A stretch of DNA of 64,000 nucleotides from Leptolinea sp. UBA5203 (GTDB lineage: Bacteria > Chloroflexota > Anaerolineae > Anaerolineales > Anaerolineaceae). Location: NCBI GenBank assembly GCA_002412765.1, contig DHVR01000003.1, forward strand, positions 62,001 to 126,000, given 5' to 3'. A program made the position numbers and the translations under genes. Under the pieces are notes generated by a model, which had not been told where the DNA came from, searched no databases, and saw only the letters and a program-made list of their open reading frames with translations. Shown piece after piece: positions 16,435 to 25,379 of the stretch (positions are counted from its first letter, which is position 1; each line of letters opens with the position of its first letter).

Positions 16435-17124
16435 ATGGCGCCTTTTTTTACTTTTTTGGAAAATAATGAGATTGTAATTTATGTATTATTTGGCATTGTT
16501 TTCCTGATTTATTTCCAACGATTTCTTTCTGCTTTGCGTGAATGGCGCAGAGCGCTTTATGGCTTGGAAAAGGAAACAGCCATGCGTACAATCACCACTT
16601 CATTGGTGGTTCTCATGGTGGTTGGCGTTATCCTAATTATGGAATTCAGTATGGTGACGTATATCGCTCCATCCTATCAGGATGTGCTTGCATTACCCAC
16701 GGCGACGCTTAGCTTCGAGGGGGGGCAGACCGAAGTTCCGGGAACAACCCCTCAACCTGATGAAACGGTCATGCCGACGGTGGTTACCCTCAGTCCGTTG
16801 GTATCGGGAGGGTGTGAGGCAGGAAAGTTGGAATGGATTTCTCCTGAACCAGGCAGTGAAATCCGAAGTTCCACAGAATTAATCGTCACAGTGAATTTTG
16901 AAGATCTTGGATTTTATAAATATGAATTTAGTCAGTCCGGCAGCAATAAATGGACTCCCATTGCAGCGAGTGACGAAGGTGGCATTGAAAAGAGTGTTGG
17001 CTTTTGGAATCCGAGCACGGAACTTCCAGGGGATTATTTGCTTCGTCTTGTTGTTATTAATTTAGAGAGTCAAACCTTACCTGCTTGCGAAATCCCCGTC
17101 ACCATCCTGGCTGAGGAAGAATAA
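16435..17124 (+). CDS. Uncharacterised two-helix membrane protein with an extracellular beta domain
   Basis: I do not recognise the family. The 229-aa product has two hydrophobic segments (about 12-32 and 53-78), then a Thr/Pro-rich linker (about 85-120, with TTPQPDETVMPTVVT) and a C-terminal domain (about 125-226) with Ig-like or FN3-like strands: LEWISPEPGSEI, ELIVTVNFEDLGFYKYEFS, GDYLLRLVVIN. Two cysteines near residues 127 and 217 could form a disulfide outside the cell. It ends one base before the GNAT gene, so the two are co-transcribed. A role in the envelope is inferred from topology only. Confidence 0.7.
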   Translation: MAPFFTFLENNEIVIYVLFGIVFLIYFQRFLSALREWRRALYGLEKETAMRTITTSLVVLMVVGVILIMEFSMVTYIAPSYQDVLALPTATLSFEGGQTEVPGTTPQPDETVMPTVVTLSPLVSGGCEAGKLEWISPEPGSEIRSSTELIVTVNFEDLGFYKYEFSQSGSNKWTPIAASDEGGIEKSVGFWNPSTELPGDYLLRLVVINLESQTLPACEIPVTILAEEE

Positions 17125-17125
17125 A

Positions 17126-17665
17126 ATGCCTGAAATAGAAGTTCGACCCTCCATGCTTTCTGATATCCCCGATCTGATTCAATTGGATCATTCTGTCTTG
17201 ACCAACTATGTCTGGCAAATGGAGCGAATGGTTGAAGATGGTCAAATTCAAATTCATTTACGGGAGATCCGCCTACCCCGGAAAATTAAGCTTGAATATC
17301 CTTATCCCATAAAAAGGATTTTTGAAGAACAGAATACCAATCCGACGACCATCGTTGCCCTGCTAAAGGGAGAAGTGGTTGGTTATGTTCGCCTATTGGA
17401 AGGGCGTGCGCCTGGAGCCGCCTGGATTCGAGATTTGGTGGTGCGTCCGGATTTACGTCAACAGGGGGTTGGCAGCGTGTTGGTGATTGCAGCCAATGAA
17501 TGGGCAGCCATGAATAATCTGAAAAGAACCATTTTGGAATTACAATCGAAGAATCACCCGGCAGTTAAATTGGCCAATAAATTGGGCTATGAATTCTGCG
17601 GATATAACGACCATTATTATCCAAATCAGGATATTGTGTTTTTTTATTCACGTTTTGCGCGTTAG
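17126..17665 (+). CDS. GNAT-family N-acetyltransferase
   Basis: This is a 179-aa acetyl-CoA-dependent acetyltransferase. Motif A is clear: IRDLVVRPDLRQQGVGSVLV at about residues 97-116, with the pyrophosphate-binding Q/R-x-x-G-x-G. It is followed by motif B (NHPAVKLANKLGYEFCGYNDHYY) with the conserved Tyr/Asn pattern. The N-terminus PSMLSDIPDLIQLD is typical of RimI-like or small-molecule GNATs. The substrate is unknown. It begins 1 base after the preceding membrane gene and ends about 30 bases before a sensor-like membrane protein, so the three may share a transcript. Confidence 0.88.
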   Translation: MPEIEVRPSMLSDIPDLIQLDHSVLTNYVWQMERMVEDGQIQIHLREIRLPRKIKLEYPYPIKRIFEEQNTNPTTIVALLKGEVVGYVRLLEGRAPGAAWIRDLVVRPDLRQQGVGSVLVIAANEWAAMNNLKRTILELQSKNHPAVKLANKLGYEFCGYNDHYYPNQDIVFFYSRFAR

Positions 17666-17696
17666 GCACATCCCCTGATAAGGTAGGAAAAAGCAT

Positions 17697-19586
17697 TTGT
17701 TGGACCTGATATTAATATTACTGCAAACAGCAAATCAACTATTATCTGCCGGTATTGCCATTACGGCATTTTCTATTTTGCTATATTCCCTAACGTTCAA
17801 TTTAAAAGACCGGGTTGCCCAATCTTTTGCGATTATCATGATGTGTTTGGTGATTTTGTTCAGTGCGGATGCCATTGGCAGTGTCAGCAGTGATTTGCAG
17901 GTGATTGATTTTTGGCTGCGATTTCAGTGGGTAGGTCTTATCCTGCTGCCGGCGGCATATTTTCATTTTTCGGATGCCCTCCTGGCAACGACTGGTCAGG
18001 TCAGCCGCTGGCGCAGAAAATGGTTAACCCGCTTGTTATATATGGGTTCAGTTGTGCTTCTGTTTTTGATTCCAACGCGCTGGATGCTAGGTGAACTTCA
18101 AACCACCGGTCCAGCTCCGTTTTTTAAACCCACCTTTTTATCCGCCTTATTTCTGATCTATTTTATCAGCGTCATGTTGCTGGCCTGGTATAACTTTTTT
18201 CGAACCTTTATCCGAACCACCACGCGAGCCAGTCAACGGCGCATGGTCTATCTAATCATAGCTGCCTTGTTCCCTGCTTTTGGTTCCATTCCCTATTTAT
18301 TGTTTGGTTCTACCTTTGCCGAACGTCATGGACTCGTCTTTTGGGGAATAGCCGCTTTGATAAATTTTATCATCGGCGGCGTGATTATCATTATGACCTA
18401 CTCGGTTTCCTTCTTTGGCGTCACCTGGCCGAACCGTCTGATTAAAGGCCGGCTCTTAAAGTGGGTATTGCGCGGTCCCGTAACGGCCATCATAGTCTTA
18501 ACCGCGGTAACCCTTACCCGCCGCTTGAGTACCTGGTTTGGCATTTCGGATTCAGGGTATATCTCGCTGGGGATGGTGGTCTTAATTATCCTGTGCGAAT
18601 TTTCCATCACTTTCTTTTTTCCAATCCTGGAAAAGCTGTTTATTAATGAAGGGGATCATGAACAAATTGAGCTGCTAGTTCAATTGGAAGAGCATATGAT
18701 CACCCGCAAGGACTTGCAGCAATTTCTGGAGATGATCCTTTCCGCGGTTTGTGACCGGCTGCAGGTTGCGGGTGCCTATATTGTGGGCTTGGACGAAAAC
18801 GGGATGGAATTGGTTTACACGATAGGGAAGCATAATATCCAGAATGATGATTTATCGGAACAATTATTGGAGAAAGTAAATAACGGAAATGAAGGGGTCT
18901 GGCGCTTTAATTGGGGCAATGACATGATTGTGCCATTATATTCCGATGAGGATCAGGGAAAAACCGTTATTGGATTATTGGGAATTAAAAATGCCGCAGA
19001 GTTGAATTTTGATGAAGAAGCTATTCATGCTGTAAAAATCCTGGCGGGTAGGGCTGGTACGGCATTAAAAGATCATCGCACGCAGCAAGGAATTTTGGAT
19101 GCCTTAAAAACATTAACGCCCTCCATTGAACGCTTACAGGAATTGCGAGCCGCAGGTAGTTATGACGGCTCACAGTTGTACCGGGAAGATCCGCCGGTAA
19201 AGAAGGAAAATATTGAACAATGGGTTCGGGATGCACTTACTCATTATTGGGGTGGGCCTAAATTAACCAATAACCCATTGCTAAAAATGATGTTCGCCCA
19301 AGACTTTTTATCTGAGCATGAAGGCAATTCTGGCAATGCAATGCGGGCAATTTTACAGAAATCAATTGAAAGTATAAGACCCGAGGGTGAAAGGCACTTT
19401 ACAGGGGAATGGTTATTGTATAATATATTGGAAATGAAGTTTATTGAAGGGAAAAAAGTACGGGAAGTTGCAGTAAAACTGGCATTATCAGAAGCTGATT
19501 TTTACCGAAAACAGCGAATAGCAGTTGAATCGATCGCCAAACACATCGAAGACTCTGAAAATTTGGCCCGAAATCAATTTGGATAA
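17697..19586 (+). CDS. Multi-pass membrane sensor with GAF-like domain and HTH-like C-terminus
   Basis: This 629-aa protein looks like a sensory receptor that lacks a kinase. Residues 1 to about 310 hold eight or nine membrane helices resembling the 7TM sensor part of some histidine kinases. A cytoplasmic segment with a GAF-like domain (about 320-460, FLEMILSAVCDRLQVAGAYI) follows. The last 60 residues (LLYNILEMKFIEGKKVREVA, then LALSEADFYRKQRIAVESIA) look like a helix-turn-helix unit similar in style to sigma region 4. No H-box or ATPase motif is present. The TTG start at 17697 follows AGGTAGGAAA; a second TTG is next to it. A membrane-tethered regulator is my inference. Confidence 0.75.
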   Translation: MLDLILILLQTANQLLSAGIAITAFSILLYSLTFNLKDRVAQSFAIIMMCLVILFSADAIGSVSSDLQVIDFWLRFQWVGLILLPAAYFHFSDALLATTGQVSRWRRKWLTRLLYMGSVVLLFLIPTRWMLGELQTTGPAPFFKPTFLSALFLIYFISVMLLAWYNFFRTFIRTTTRASQRRMVYLIIAALFPAFGSIPYLLFGSTFAERHGLVFWGIAALINFIIGGVIIIMTYSVSFFGVTWPNRLIKGRLLKWVLRGPVTAIIVLTAVTLTRRLSTWFGISDSGYISLGMVVLIILCEFSITFFFPILEKLFINEGDHEQIELLVQLEEHMITRKDLQQFLEMILSAVCDRLQVAGAYIVGLDENGMELVYTIGKHNIQNDDLSEQLLEKVNNGNEGVWRFNWGNDMIVPLYSDEDQGKTVIGLLGIKNAAELNFDEEAIHAVKILAGRAGTALKDHRTQQGILDALKTLTPSIERLQELRAAGSYDGSQLYREDPPVKKENIEQWVRDALTHYWGGPKLTNNPLLKMMFAQDFLSEHEGNSGNAMRAILQKSIESIRPEGERHFTGEWLLYNILEMKFIEGKKVREVAVKLALSEADFYRKQRIAVESIAKHIEDSENLARNQFG

Positions 19587-19680
19587 TGGAATCAACTATT
19601 GGTACAATACTCAGTGAACTCCAGTAAACTATTGACAATATAATGGAATTCACACGCAACGCCGGGGAGGGAGCACAAAC

Positions 19681-20637
19681 ATGTCAACCTATGATTTTGA
19701 CCCATCTATGCCTCAGAACCATGACAATAAATTAGATGAAGGGTGGTGGGCGTCTGTATTATCAGAAGAAACCAAAGTACTGGATCGGGTCGATGGGGAG
19801 ACCTTTGATATTGGTGAAGAAGAAACCGAAGAACCTGAAGTTGATTGGGTACTTGTACGCAGGTTGTACGAAAATGATGAAGTAATTTCCCTGGATGTAT
19901 CCGGGTATAATCGGGGTGGATTATTAGTGCTGGGTGAAAACATTCAGGGATTTGTTCCCATCTCCCATCTTGTTGAAATGCCGGGGGCAACCACGGAAGA
20001 AGAAAGAAAGCGTAGACTGAATGAATACGTCGGCAAAAAGATTTCATTGAAAGTTATCGAATGTGAACCTGCCATGGAACGGATTGTCCTCTCCGAACGG
20101 GCAGCTCAGGCAGGGAAAGGGAAGCGCAAAGAATTATTCGGTTCTCTTGGACCTGGCGCTTTGGCTTCCGGTGTTGTGACCAATGTGACAGAATTTGGTG
20201 CCTTTATTGACCTGGGCGGCGTAGAAGGATTGATTCATGTATCCGAATTATCCTGGGGGAGGGTGCAGCATCCCAGTGATGTGGTTCGAGTCGGACAAAA
20301 AGTTGAAACATTGGTGCTTCAAGTCTGTGAACAGAACTCACGGGTTGCTTTGAGTCTGAAACGATTACATACCAACCCCTGGTATTCTTTGCTGGACCAT
20401 TATCAACCCGGTGACGAAACTACGGCTTTGATCACTTCCATTACACGTTTTGGTGCATTTGCGAGATTACCGGAAGGGGTAGAGGGATTGATTCATGTTT
20501 CTTCGATTGAATTATCTGATCCTGATAAAACCATTGAACAGATGATTCAACCCGGACAAACAGTGGCTGTGAGAATTTTGCACATTGATTCAGAAAGAAG
20601 ACGATTGGGCCTGGGTCTGGTAGATCTTGATGCGTAA
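19681..20637 (+). CDS. S1-domain RNA-binding protein (three S1 repeats)
   Basis: The 318-aa cytosolic protein starts with an acidic 55-residue region, then three S1 (OB-fold) repeats at about 60-135, 155-225 and 240-312. The second and third are canonical (GVVTNVTEFGAFIDLGGVEG then LIHVSELSW; ITSITRFGAFARLPEGVEG then LIHVSSIEL); the first is diverged. It resembles a short ribosomal-protein-S1-like or RpsA-paralogue protein that helps mRNA binding to the ribosome, but full-length S1 normally has four to six repeats. GGGGAGGGAG precedes the ATG. It overlaps the start of ftsK by 8 bases. Confidence 0.88.
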   Translation: MSTYDFDPSMPQNHDNKLDEGWWASVLSEETKVLDRVDGETFDIGEEETEEPEVDWVLVRRLYENDEVISLDVSGYNRGGLLVLGENIQGFVPISHLVEMPGATTEEERKRRLNEYVGKKISLKVIECEPAMERIVLSERAAQAGKGKRKELFGSLGPGALASGVVTNVTEFGAFIDLGGVEGLIHVSELSWGRVQHPSDVVRVGQKVETLVLQVCEQNSRVALSLKRLHTNPWYSLLDHYQPGDETTALITSITRFGAFARLPEGVEGLIHVSSIELSDPDKTIEQMIQPGQTVAVRILHIDSERRRLGLGLVDLDA

Positions 20638-22855
20638 ACCTGTCCCATCAGCAAAATCGAATAAAAAAGATTTTGGATCCGGACAAATAAAAAAAACCGG
20701 TCTTCATCAATTTATTAACCCTGATGGAAATATTGCTTCAATACTCAGCCGCTTTGGCTGGGATATTATTGGGATTGTCTTAATCACATTTTCTATCTTA
20801 ACCCTATTAGGAAGTTTTCAAATCAGCCGGGGATACTTCATCACCTGGCTGATTGAGTTTTTACGCAAATCCTTTGGATGGGGTACCTATCTGATCAGCA
20901 TCTACATGCTGGCTTTTGGCATCTATGTACTACGCAGACAATTCAACCTGGCCATCCGCAAGGATCTGACGCGCATCATTGCGTTGGAGTTTTTCTTTTT
21001 TGCGGTGTTGGCCATTTTTTCCATTATTGGCGGCAACTCCATCGACCGTGCTGAAGCTGGCAGTGATGGTGGGTTGGTGGGTTGGGGACTCTCTGTATTT
21101 CTGGACCGCATCTTTCCGGATTTCATTAGTACTTTGCTTTTGTTTTTTATTGCAGCCGGTTTAATTGGCTATAGCTTTGGGATGTTCCAGGTACTTGGTG
21201 AATGGCTTGAAGAGTGGCTGCAAGAGAACGCACCTGCTAACCCGGAGCGGGTGGTCCGTTATGATACTGAGACTGTTTCTCCGCCTATTGCAAAACCTGC
21301 GATTCCAGCTGAGCCTATGGTTGAATTGCGAAAAACCAGACCTGAATCGCCATCCATCCCCTTGCCTCCTTTGGACTTACTCGCGGACGACCCTGAATTT
21401 GTGCAGGATCAACGCTTTATTCATGATACGGCTTTGAAAATTGAAAAGACTTTAATTGATTTCGGCATTCCCGCCAGAGTCATAGGATTCCGTGCTGGAC
21501 CTTCCATTACCCAATATGCGGTAGAACCGGGATTTATTGAGAAAGTCAATATTGATGGCAATACCATCAAACAGAAAATCCGTGTTTCACAGATATCCAA
21601 TCTTTCCAAGGATTTGGCTCTGGCTTTATCCGCAAGTCGATTGCGTATTGAAGCGCCGGTCCCCGGACAGTCCTTCGTTGGGATTGAAGTGCCGAATCCT
21701 TCGGTTCATCCAGTGCGCTTACGATCTATCATCGAGTCACCCCAATTCAAAAAAATTACCTCGCCCCTGGCGCTATCACTGGGCCGGGATGTTTCCGGTC
21801 AGCCGGTGGTAGCTGATCTGGCGCTGATGCCCCATTTACTGATCGCCGGAACCACAGGCTCCGGTAAATCCGTCTGTATTACCAGCCTTGCCCTAGGGAT
21901 GGTGATGAACAATACGCCGGATCGCTTACAGCTGGCAATGCTGGATCCCAAGATGGTTGAGTTGGTGCGTTTTAATGGCCTGCCACATTTACTGGGAAAA
22001 GTGGAAACCGAGCCCGAGCGTATGCTGGCTGTTTTACAGTGGGCGATTGCAGAAATGGACCGGCGTTATCGCTTGTTAGAGAATGCCAAAGTCAGGGATA
22101 TTCAGGCCTTCAATGAACGTGCCAATGAACGCAGAGAAGAACCTTTACCCAGAATCGTTATCTTCATTGATGAGTTGGCAGACTTGATGATGACTGCGCC
22201 GGAACAAACAGAGTATAGTTTGGTGCGTTTGGCGCAACTCGCGCGCGCGGTGGGTATTCATCTGATTGTGGCTACCCAGCGCCCCAGCACGGATATTATT
22301 ACAGGCTTGATCAAAGCCAATTTCCCCGCCAGAATCGCCTTTTCCGTGGCTTCCATGATGGATTCCCGCGTGATTTTGGATAGTAATGGGGCAGAGACTT
22401 TGCTTGGTAAAGGCGACATGTTATTCCTCAACCCGGAATCCAGTTCTCCGATCCGGGCCCAAGGCGTTTATATTCAAGACCAGGAAATTGATCAGGTGAT
22501 TGCTTACTGGCAGCAAGCCATAACCAAAACCGGTGATTCGCCATGGGAAGAGATGGTTGTAGAAGATAGCAAAGCTTCTTCCACAGCGGATGATTTGGTG
22601 GACAGGGCAATTGAAATTGTGAAAGGCAGCGGTAAAGCCAGTGCCTCCATGTTGCAGCGCAAATTACGCATTGGTTATCCCCGTGCCGCTCGTCTGATGG
22701 ATGAGTTGGAAGAGATGGGCGTGGTTGGCCCTTCTCAGGGGGGAGGTCGTGAGAGGGATGTACTTGTCTCATCCGAGGAATGGCATGAGGATCATCCGGA
22801 GGAATCTAATGAACCGGATGTTGAATCCATGGATGAGGAAGAGTTTGATGAATAG
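20630..22855 (+). CDS. ftsK: DNA translocase FtsK/SpoIIIE
   Basis: FtsK pumps chromosomal DNA through the division septum. The 741-aa product has four membrane helices (about 45-185), a short linker, and the alpha, beta and gamma motor parts. Walker A is GTTGSGKS near residue 408; the Walker B/sensor region reads IFIDELADLMM, then ATQRPSTDIITGLIKANFPA. The C-terminal winged-helix gamma domain (about 660-720, LLQRKLRIGYPRAARLMDEL) binds KOPS/SRS-type sequences. The linker is much shorter than in enterobacterial FtsK, as in SpoIIIE. ATG at 20630 is preferred over the TTG just before it. The gene overlaps the S1-protein gene. Confidence 0.96.
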   Translation: MRKPVPSAKSNKKDFGSGQIKKTGLHQFINPDGNIASILSRFGWDIIGIVLITFSILTLLGSFQISRGYFITWLIEFLRKSFGWGTYLISIYMLAFGIYVLRRQFNLAIRKDLTRIIALEFFFFAVLAIFSIIGGNSIDRAEAGSDGGLVGWGLSVFLDRIFPDFISTLLLFFIAAGLIGYSFGMFQVLGEWLEEWLQENAPANPERVVRYDTETVSPPIAKPAIPAEPMVELRKTRPESPSIPLPPLDLLADDPEFVQDQRFIHDTALKIEKTLIDFGIPARVIGFRAGPSITQYAVEPGFIEKVNIDGNTIKQKIRVSQISNLSKDLALALSASRLRIEAPVPGQSFVGIEVPNPSVHPVRLRSIIESPQFKKITSPLALSLGRDVSGQPVVADLALMPHLLIAGTTGSGKSVCITSLALGMVMNNTPDRLQLAMLDPKMVELVRFNGLPHLLGKVETEPERMLAVLQWAIAEMDRRYRLLENAKVRDIQAFNERANERREEPLPRIVIFIDELADLMMTAPEQTEYSLVRLAQLARAVGIHLIVATQRPSTDIITGLIKANFPARIAFSVASMMDSRVILDSNGAETLLGKGDMLFLNPESSSPIRAQGVYIQDQEIDQVIAYWQQAITKTGDSPWEEMVVEDSKASSTADDLVDRAIEIVKGSGKASASMLQRKLRIGYPRAARLMDELEEMGVVGPSQGGGRERDVLVSSEEWHEDHPEESNEPDVESMDEEEFDE

Positions 22856-22862
22856 GGACTGC

Positions 22863-22891
22863 TTGACAGTCCTCTGTTGGTGCGATAGCAT
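22863..22891 (+). promoter_or_regulatory. Promoter of the CDP-alcohol phosphatidyltransferase gene
   Basis: TTGACA (22863-22868) and TAGCAT (22886-22891) are 17 bases apart. The -35 lies in the loop and right arm of a small hairpin (GGACTG, 22856-22861; CAGTCC, 22867-22872) immediately after ftsK. Transcription would start near 22898. Confidence 0.5.
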
Positions 22892-22928
22892 AAGGTGAAA
22901 TCATAATTTGTATACCTGCGAGGGAATT

Positions 22929-23549
22929 TTGGAACAAGTAGTGCATAATGAACCAAAAACACTTACTGACAAATTGCGTCAAATATTCAAAGGTGCTTTC
23001 GAGCCAATTGCACGTTTCTTATTGAAGTTGGGGATTAAACCCAACACAGTAACCATTTCTGGTTTGGTGGGTCATGTCGTTGCAGCCTATTTTGCAGCTC
23101 GTGGGCAGATGGTTGTTGCCGGCCTAGTCCTTTTGATCATGGCGCCAGTGGATTACCTGGATGGGATGATGGCCCGCTTGAAGGGCGAATCAACTCGTTT
23201 TGGTAGTTTTGTGGATTCCGTTACTGATCGCTATTCCGAGTTTGTCATTCTGGGCGGCTTGCTTATTTACTACACCCTGCAAGAAAACTGGGTGGCTGTT
23301 TTATTGGTATATTTGGCAGCTACCGGATCCGTTTTGGTTTCTTATATTCGCAACCGTGCGGAAATCATTGGCTATGATGCAAAAATAGGCATACTTTCTC
23401 GTGTGGAACGTTACTTTGTCTTAATTCCCGGTTTGATTTTCAATCTAACCATCCCCGCTTTATGGATTCTGGCTATTTTCACCCAAATAACGGCATTGCA
23501 GCGAATCATCCATGTGCGCAAACAAGCCCACCGAGATATGGAAGTATAG
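22929..23549 (+). CDS. CDP-alcohol phosphatidyltransferase, PIP/AIP-synthase-like
   Basis: This membrane enzyme transfers a phosphatidyl group from CDP-diacylglycerol to an alcohol. The catalytic motif D-G-x2-A-R-x8-G-x3-D-x3-D is complete (DGMMAR, then GSFVDSVTD) near residues 78-99, and five or six membrane segments follow from about residue 35. The SYIRNRAEIIGYDAKIG stretch with a later RVER resembles phosphatidylinositol-phosphate or archaetidylinositol-phosphate synthases rather than PgsA; substrate assignment is inference. TTG at 22929 has GAGGG upstream; TTG at 22908 is an alternative giving 213 aa. Confidence 0.85.
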   Translation: MEQVVHNEPKTLTDKLRQIFKGAFEPIARFLLKLGIKPNTVTISGLVGHVVAAYFAARGQMVVAGLVLLIMAPVDYLDGMMARLKGESTRFGSFVDSVTDRYSEFVILGGLLIYYTLQENWVAVLLVYLAATGSVLVSYIRNRAEIIGYDAKIGILSRVERYFVLIPGLIFNLTIPALWILAIFTQITALQRIIHVRKQAHRDMEV

Positions 23550-23586
23550 AAAGCTGATAGAAAAAAAATGAAAAGGAACCCCCCTT

Positions 23587-24405
23587 ATGCAACAATTTTT
23601 TAGTATTGGCCCATTAAAGATACACTATTATGGCATCATTATTATGTTCGGGGCAGTCATGGCAGCCTGGTTGGCTGGTCGTGAAGCAAAAAGAAAAGGA
23701 TTAGACCCTGAAATGGCCTGGGATTTATTTCCCATCGTGATCATTTTGGGTGTCATCGGCGCCAGGTTATGGCATGTTTTTACACCATCCGCTTCCCTGG
23801 TGGCAGCCGGCTACGGCACATCCTATTACCTTACCCATCCCATGGCCATTCTGCAAACGTGGAATGGGGGATTGGGTATCCCGGGTGCAGTAATTGGCGG
23901 GGTGATTGGCCTCTATATTTACATGCGCAAGCATCATCAAAGCTTTCCAATTTGGCTGGATAATTTGGCCCCCGGATTGGCCCTGGCGCAGGCTATTGGC
24001 CGCTGGGGTAATTTTATTAATCAGGAGCTTTATGGCCTCCCTACGGACCTACCCTGGAAAATCTTCATTGAGCCCGCTTATCGGTTACCTGGCTTTGAGC
24101 AAATTTCTTATTATCACCCCACCTTCCTTTACGAATCCATCTGGAATCTGATGAACATGGCGATTTTGTTATGGGTGGGACGAAAATTTGCTGCCAAGCT
24201 GCATGCCGGCGATATTTTCCTGATGTATTTAGTGATTTATCCAATAGGCAGATTTTTACTGGAGTTTATCCGCCTGGAGTATTCTCCAGTTGCGGGCATG
24301 AATATTAATCAGAATCTGATGGCTGTGACCGCCATAGCATCAACGATAGCATTAATCATTCGTTTCGTGAAAAAAAGCTCAGAAAAATCGGATGTTAATG
24401 AATAA
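23587..24405 (+). CDS. lgt: Prolipoprotein diacylglyceryl transferase
   Basis: Lgt moves diacylglycerol from phosphatidylglycerol to the lipobox cysteine, the first step of lipoprotein maturation. The 272-aa protein has about seven membrane segments, the N-terminal GPLKIHYYGIIIMFG, and the family signature GRWGNFINQE at 138-147, with Arg139 and Glu147. The later GRFLLEFIRLE motif is also present. AAGGAACCCCCCTT precedes the ATG. It partners with lspA at 12.8 kb and would act on the lipoproteins seen at 0.7, 60 and 63.4 kb. Confidence 0.96.
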   Translation: MQQFFSIGPLKIHYYGIIIMFGAVMAAWLAGREAKRKGLDPEMAWDLFPIVIILGVIGARLWHVFTPSASLVAAGYGTSYYLTHPMAILQTWNGGLGIPGAVIGGVIGLYIYMRKHHQSFPIWLDNLAPGLALAQAIGRWGNFINQELYGLPTDLPWKIFIEPAYRLPGFEQISYYHPTFLYESIWNLMNMAILLWVGRKFAAKLHAGDIFLMYLVIYPIGRFLLEFIRLEYSPVAGMNINQNLMAVTAIASTIALIIRFVKKSSEKSDVNE

Positions 24406-24452
24406 GACTATAACAAAGGACGGATTCGTTCGGTCAGAATCCCTAGCAGCCC

Positions 24453-25379
24453 ATGATATTTGCGGAAAAATTAACCAAAAAATTTGAAGATTTTACCGCT
24501 GTCAATGAAATAAACCTGAATATTTCTTCAGGTGAGGCGTTGGTATTATTAGGACCGAATGGCGCTGGAAAAACAACAACCGTACGCATGTTGAACTCCA
24601 TCCTGGCTCCCACCAGCGGTAGAGCCAGGATCGCCGGTTATGACGTAGTCACCGAGGCAGCGAAAGTTCGTGCCTCGGTGGGTGTTTTAACAGAACATCA
24701 CGGACTATACAATCGTATGAATGCGGTGGAGTATTTGCTTTTCTTCGCCGATCTATATGCCATACCCCGCCAGAAATCAAAAGCTAGAATTGAAGAACTT
24801 CTGGGTCTATTTACCCTGAGTCAGTTCAAGAAACAGCGCCTGGGAGAATACTCCAAAGGGATGCGGCAAAAATTGGCTCTGGTGAGGGCCTTACTCCCGG
24901 AACCGCCGGTCCTTCTTTTAGATGAACCGACATCCGCCATGGACCCGGAAAGCGCCAAGATGGTAAGAGATGCCATTAAAACCTTAAAGAGTGCAGATCG
25001 GACGATCATGTTATGCACGCATAATTTAACCGAGGCTGAACTGTTGGCCGATAAAATTGCCATCATTTGGCACGGGAAAATCATCCAGTATGATACTGTC
25101 CAGGCCTTGAAACGGAATTTGTTGGGTCCGGAAGAATATATTCTCACCAGTTCATCAATCCTGCCTTCCGAAGTTCCGGTGCTGCCTGAGTGTATTCAAC
25201 TCATGCGGCGTGGAGAATCCTCCCTGCATTTTCGAATCGAGAATCCTGAAATAAATAATCCTGCCTTAATTCGCCTTTTGGTTAATGCAGGGGTCGATGT
25301 CCTAAGTTTCCATAAAGTTCATCGTTCGCTGGAGAATGCTTATCTGGCAGCGATTCATCAGGCGACGGATACACAATGA
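24453..25379 (+). CDS. ABC transporter ATP-binding protein
   Basis: A 308-aa ATPase of the ABC-2 exporter type. It has Walker A GPNGAGKTT (34-42), signature YSKGMRQKLALVRAL (a variant of LSGGQ usual in this subfamily) and Walker B VLLLDEPTSAMD, followed by an H-loop CTHNLTEAE. The C-terminal 70 residues form the usual extension. It overlaps the downstream permease gene by 4 bases (ATGA), so the two make one exporter. The substrate is unknown. The ATG has no strong ribosome-binding site. Confidence 0.93.
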   Translation: MIFAEKLTKKFEDFTAVNEINLNISSGEALVLLGPNGAGKTTTVRMLNSILAPTSGRARIAGYDVVTEAAKVRASVGVLTEHHGLYNRMNAVEYLLFFADLYAIPRQKSKARIEELLGLFTLSQFKKQRLGEYSKGMRQKLALVRALLPEPPVLLLDEPTSAMDPESAKMVRDAIKTLKSADRTIMLCTHNLTEAELLADKIAIIWHGKIIQYDTVQALKRNLLGPEEYILTSSSILPSEVPVLPECIQLMRRGESSLHFRIENPEINNPALIRLLVNAGVDVLSFHKVHRSLENAYLAAIHQATDTQ

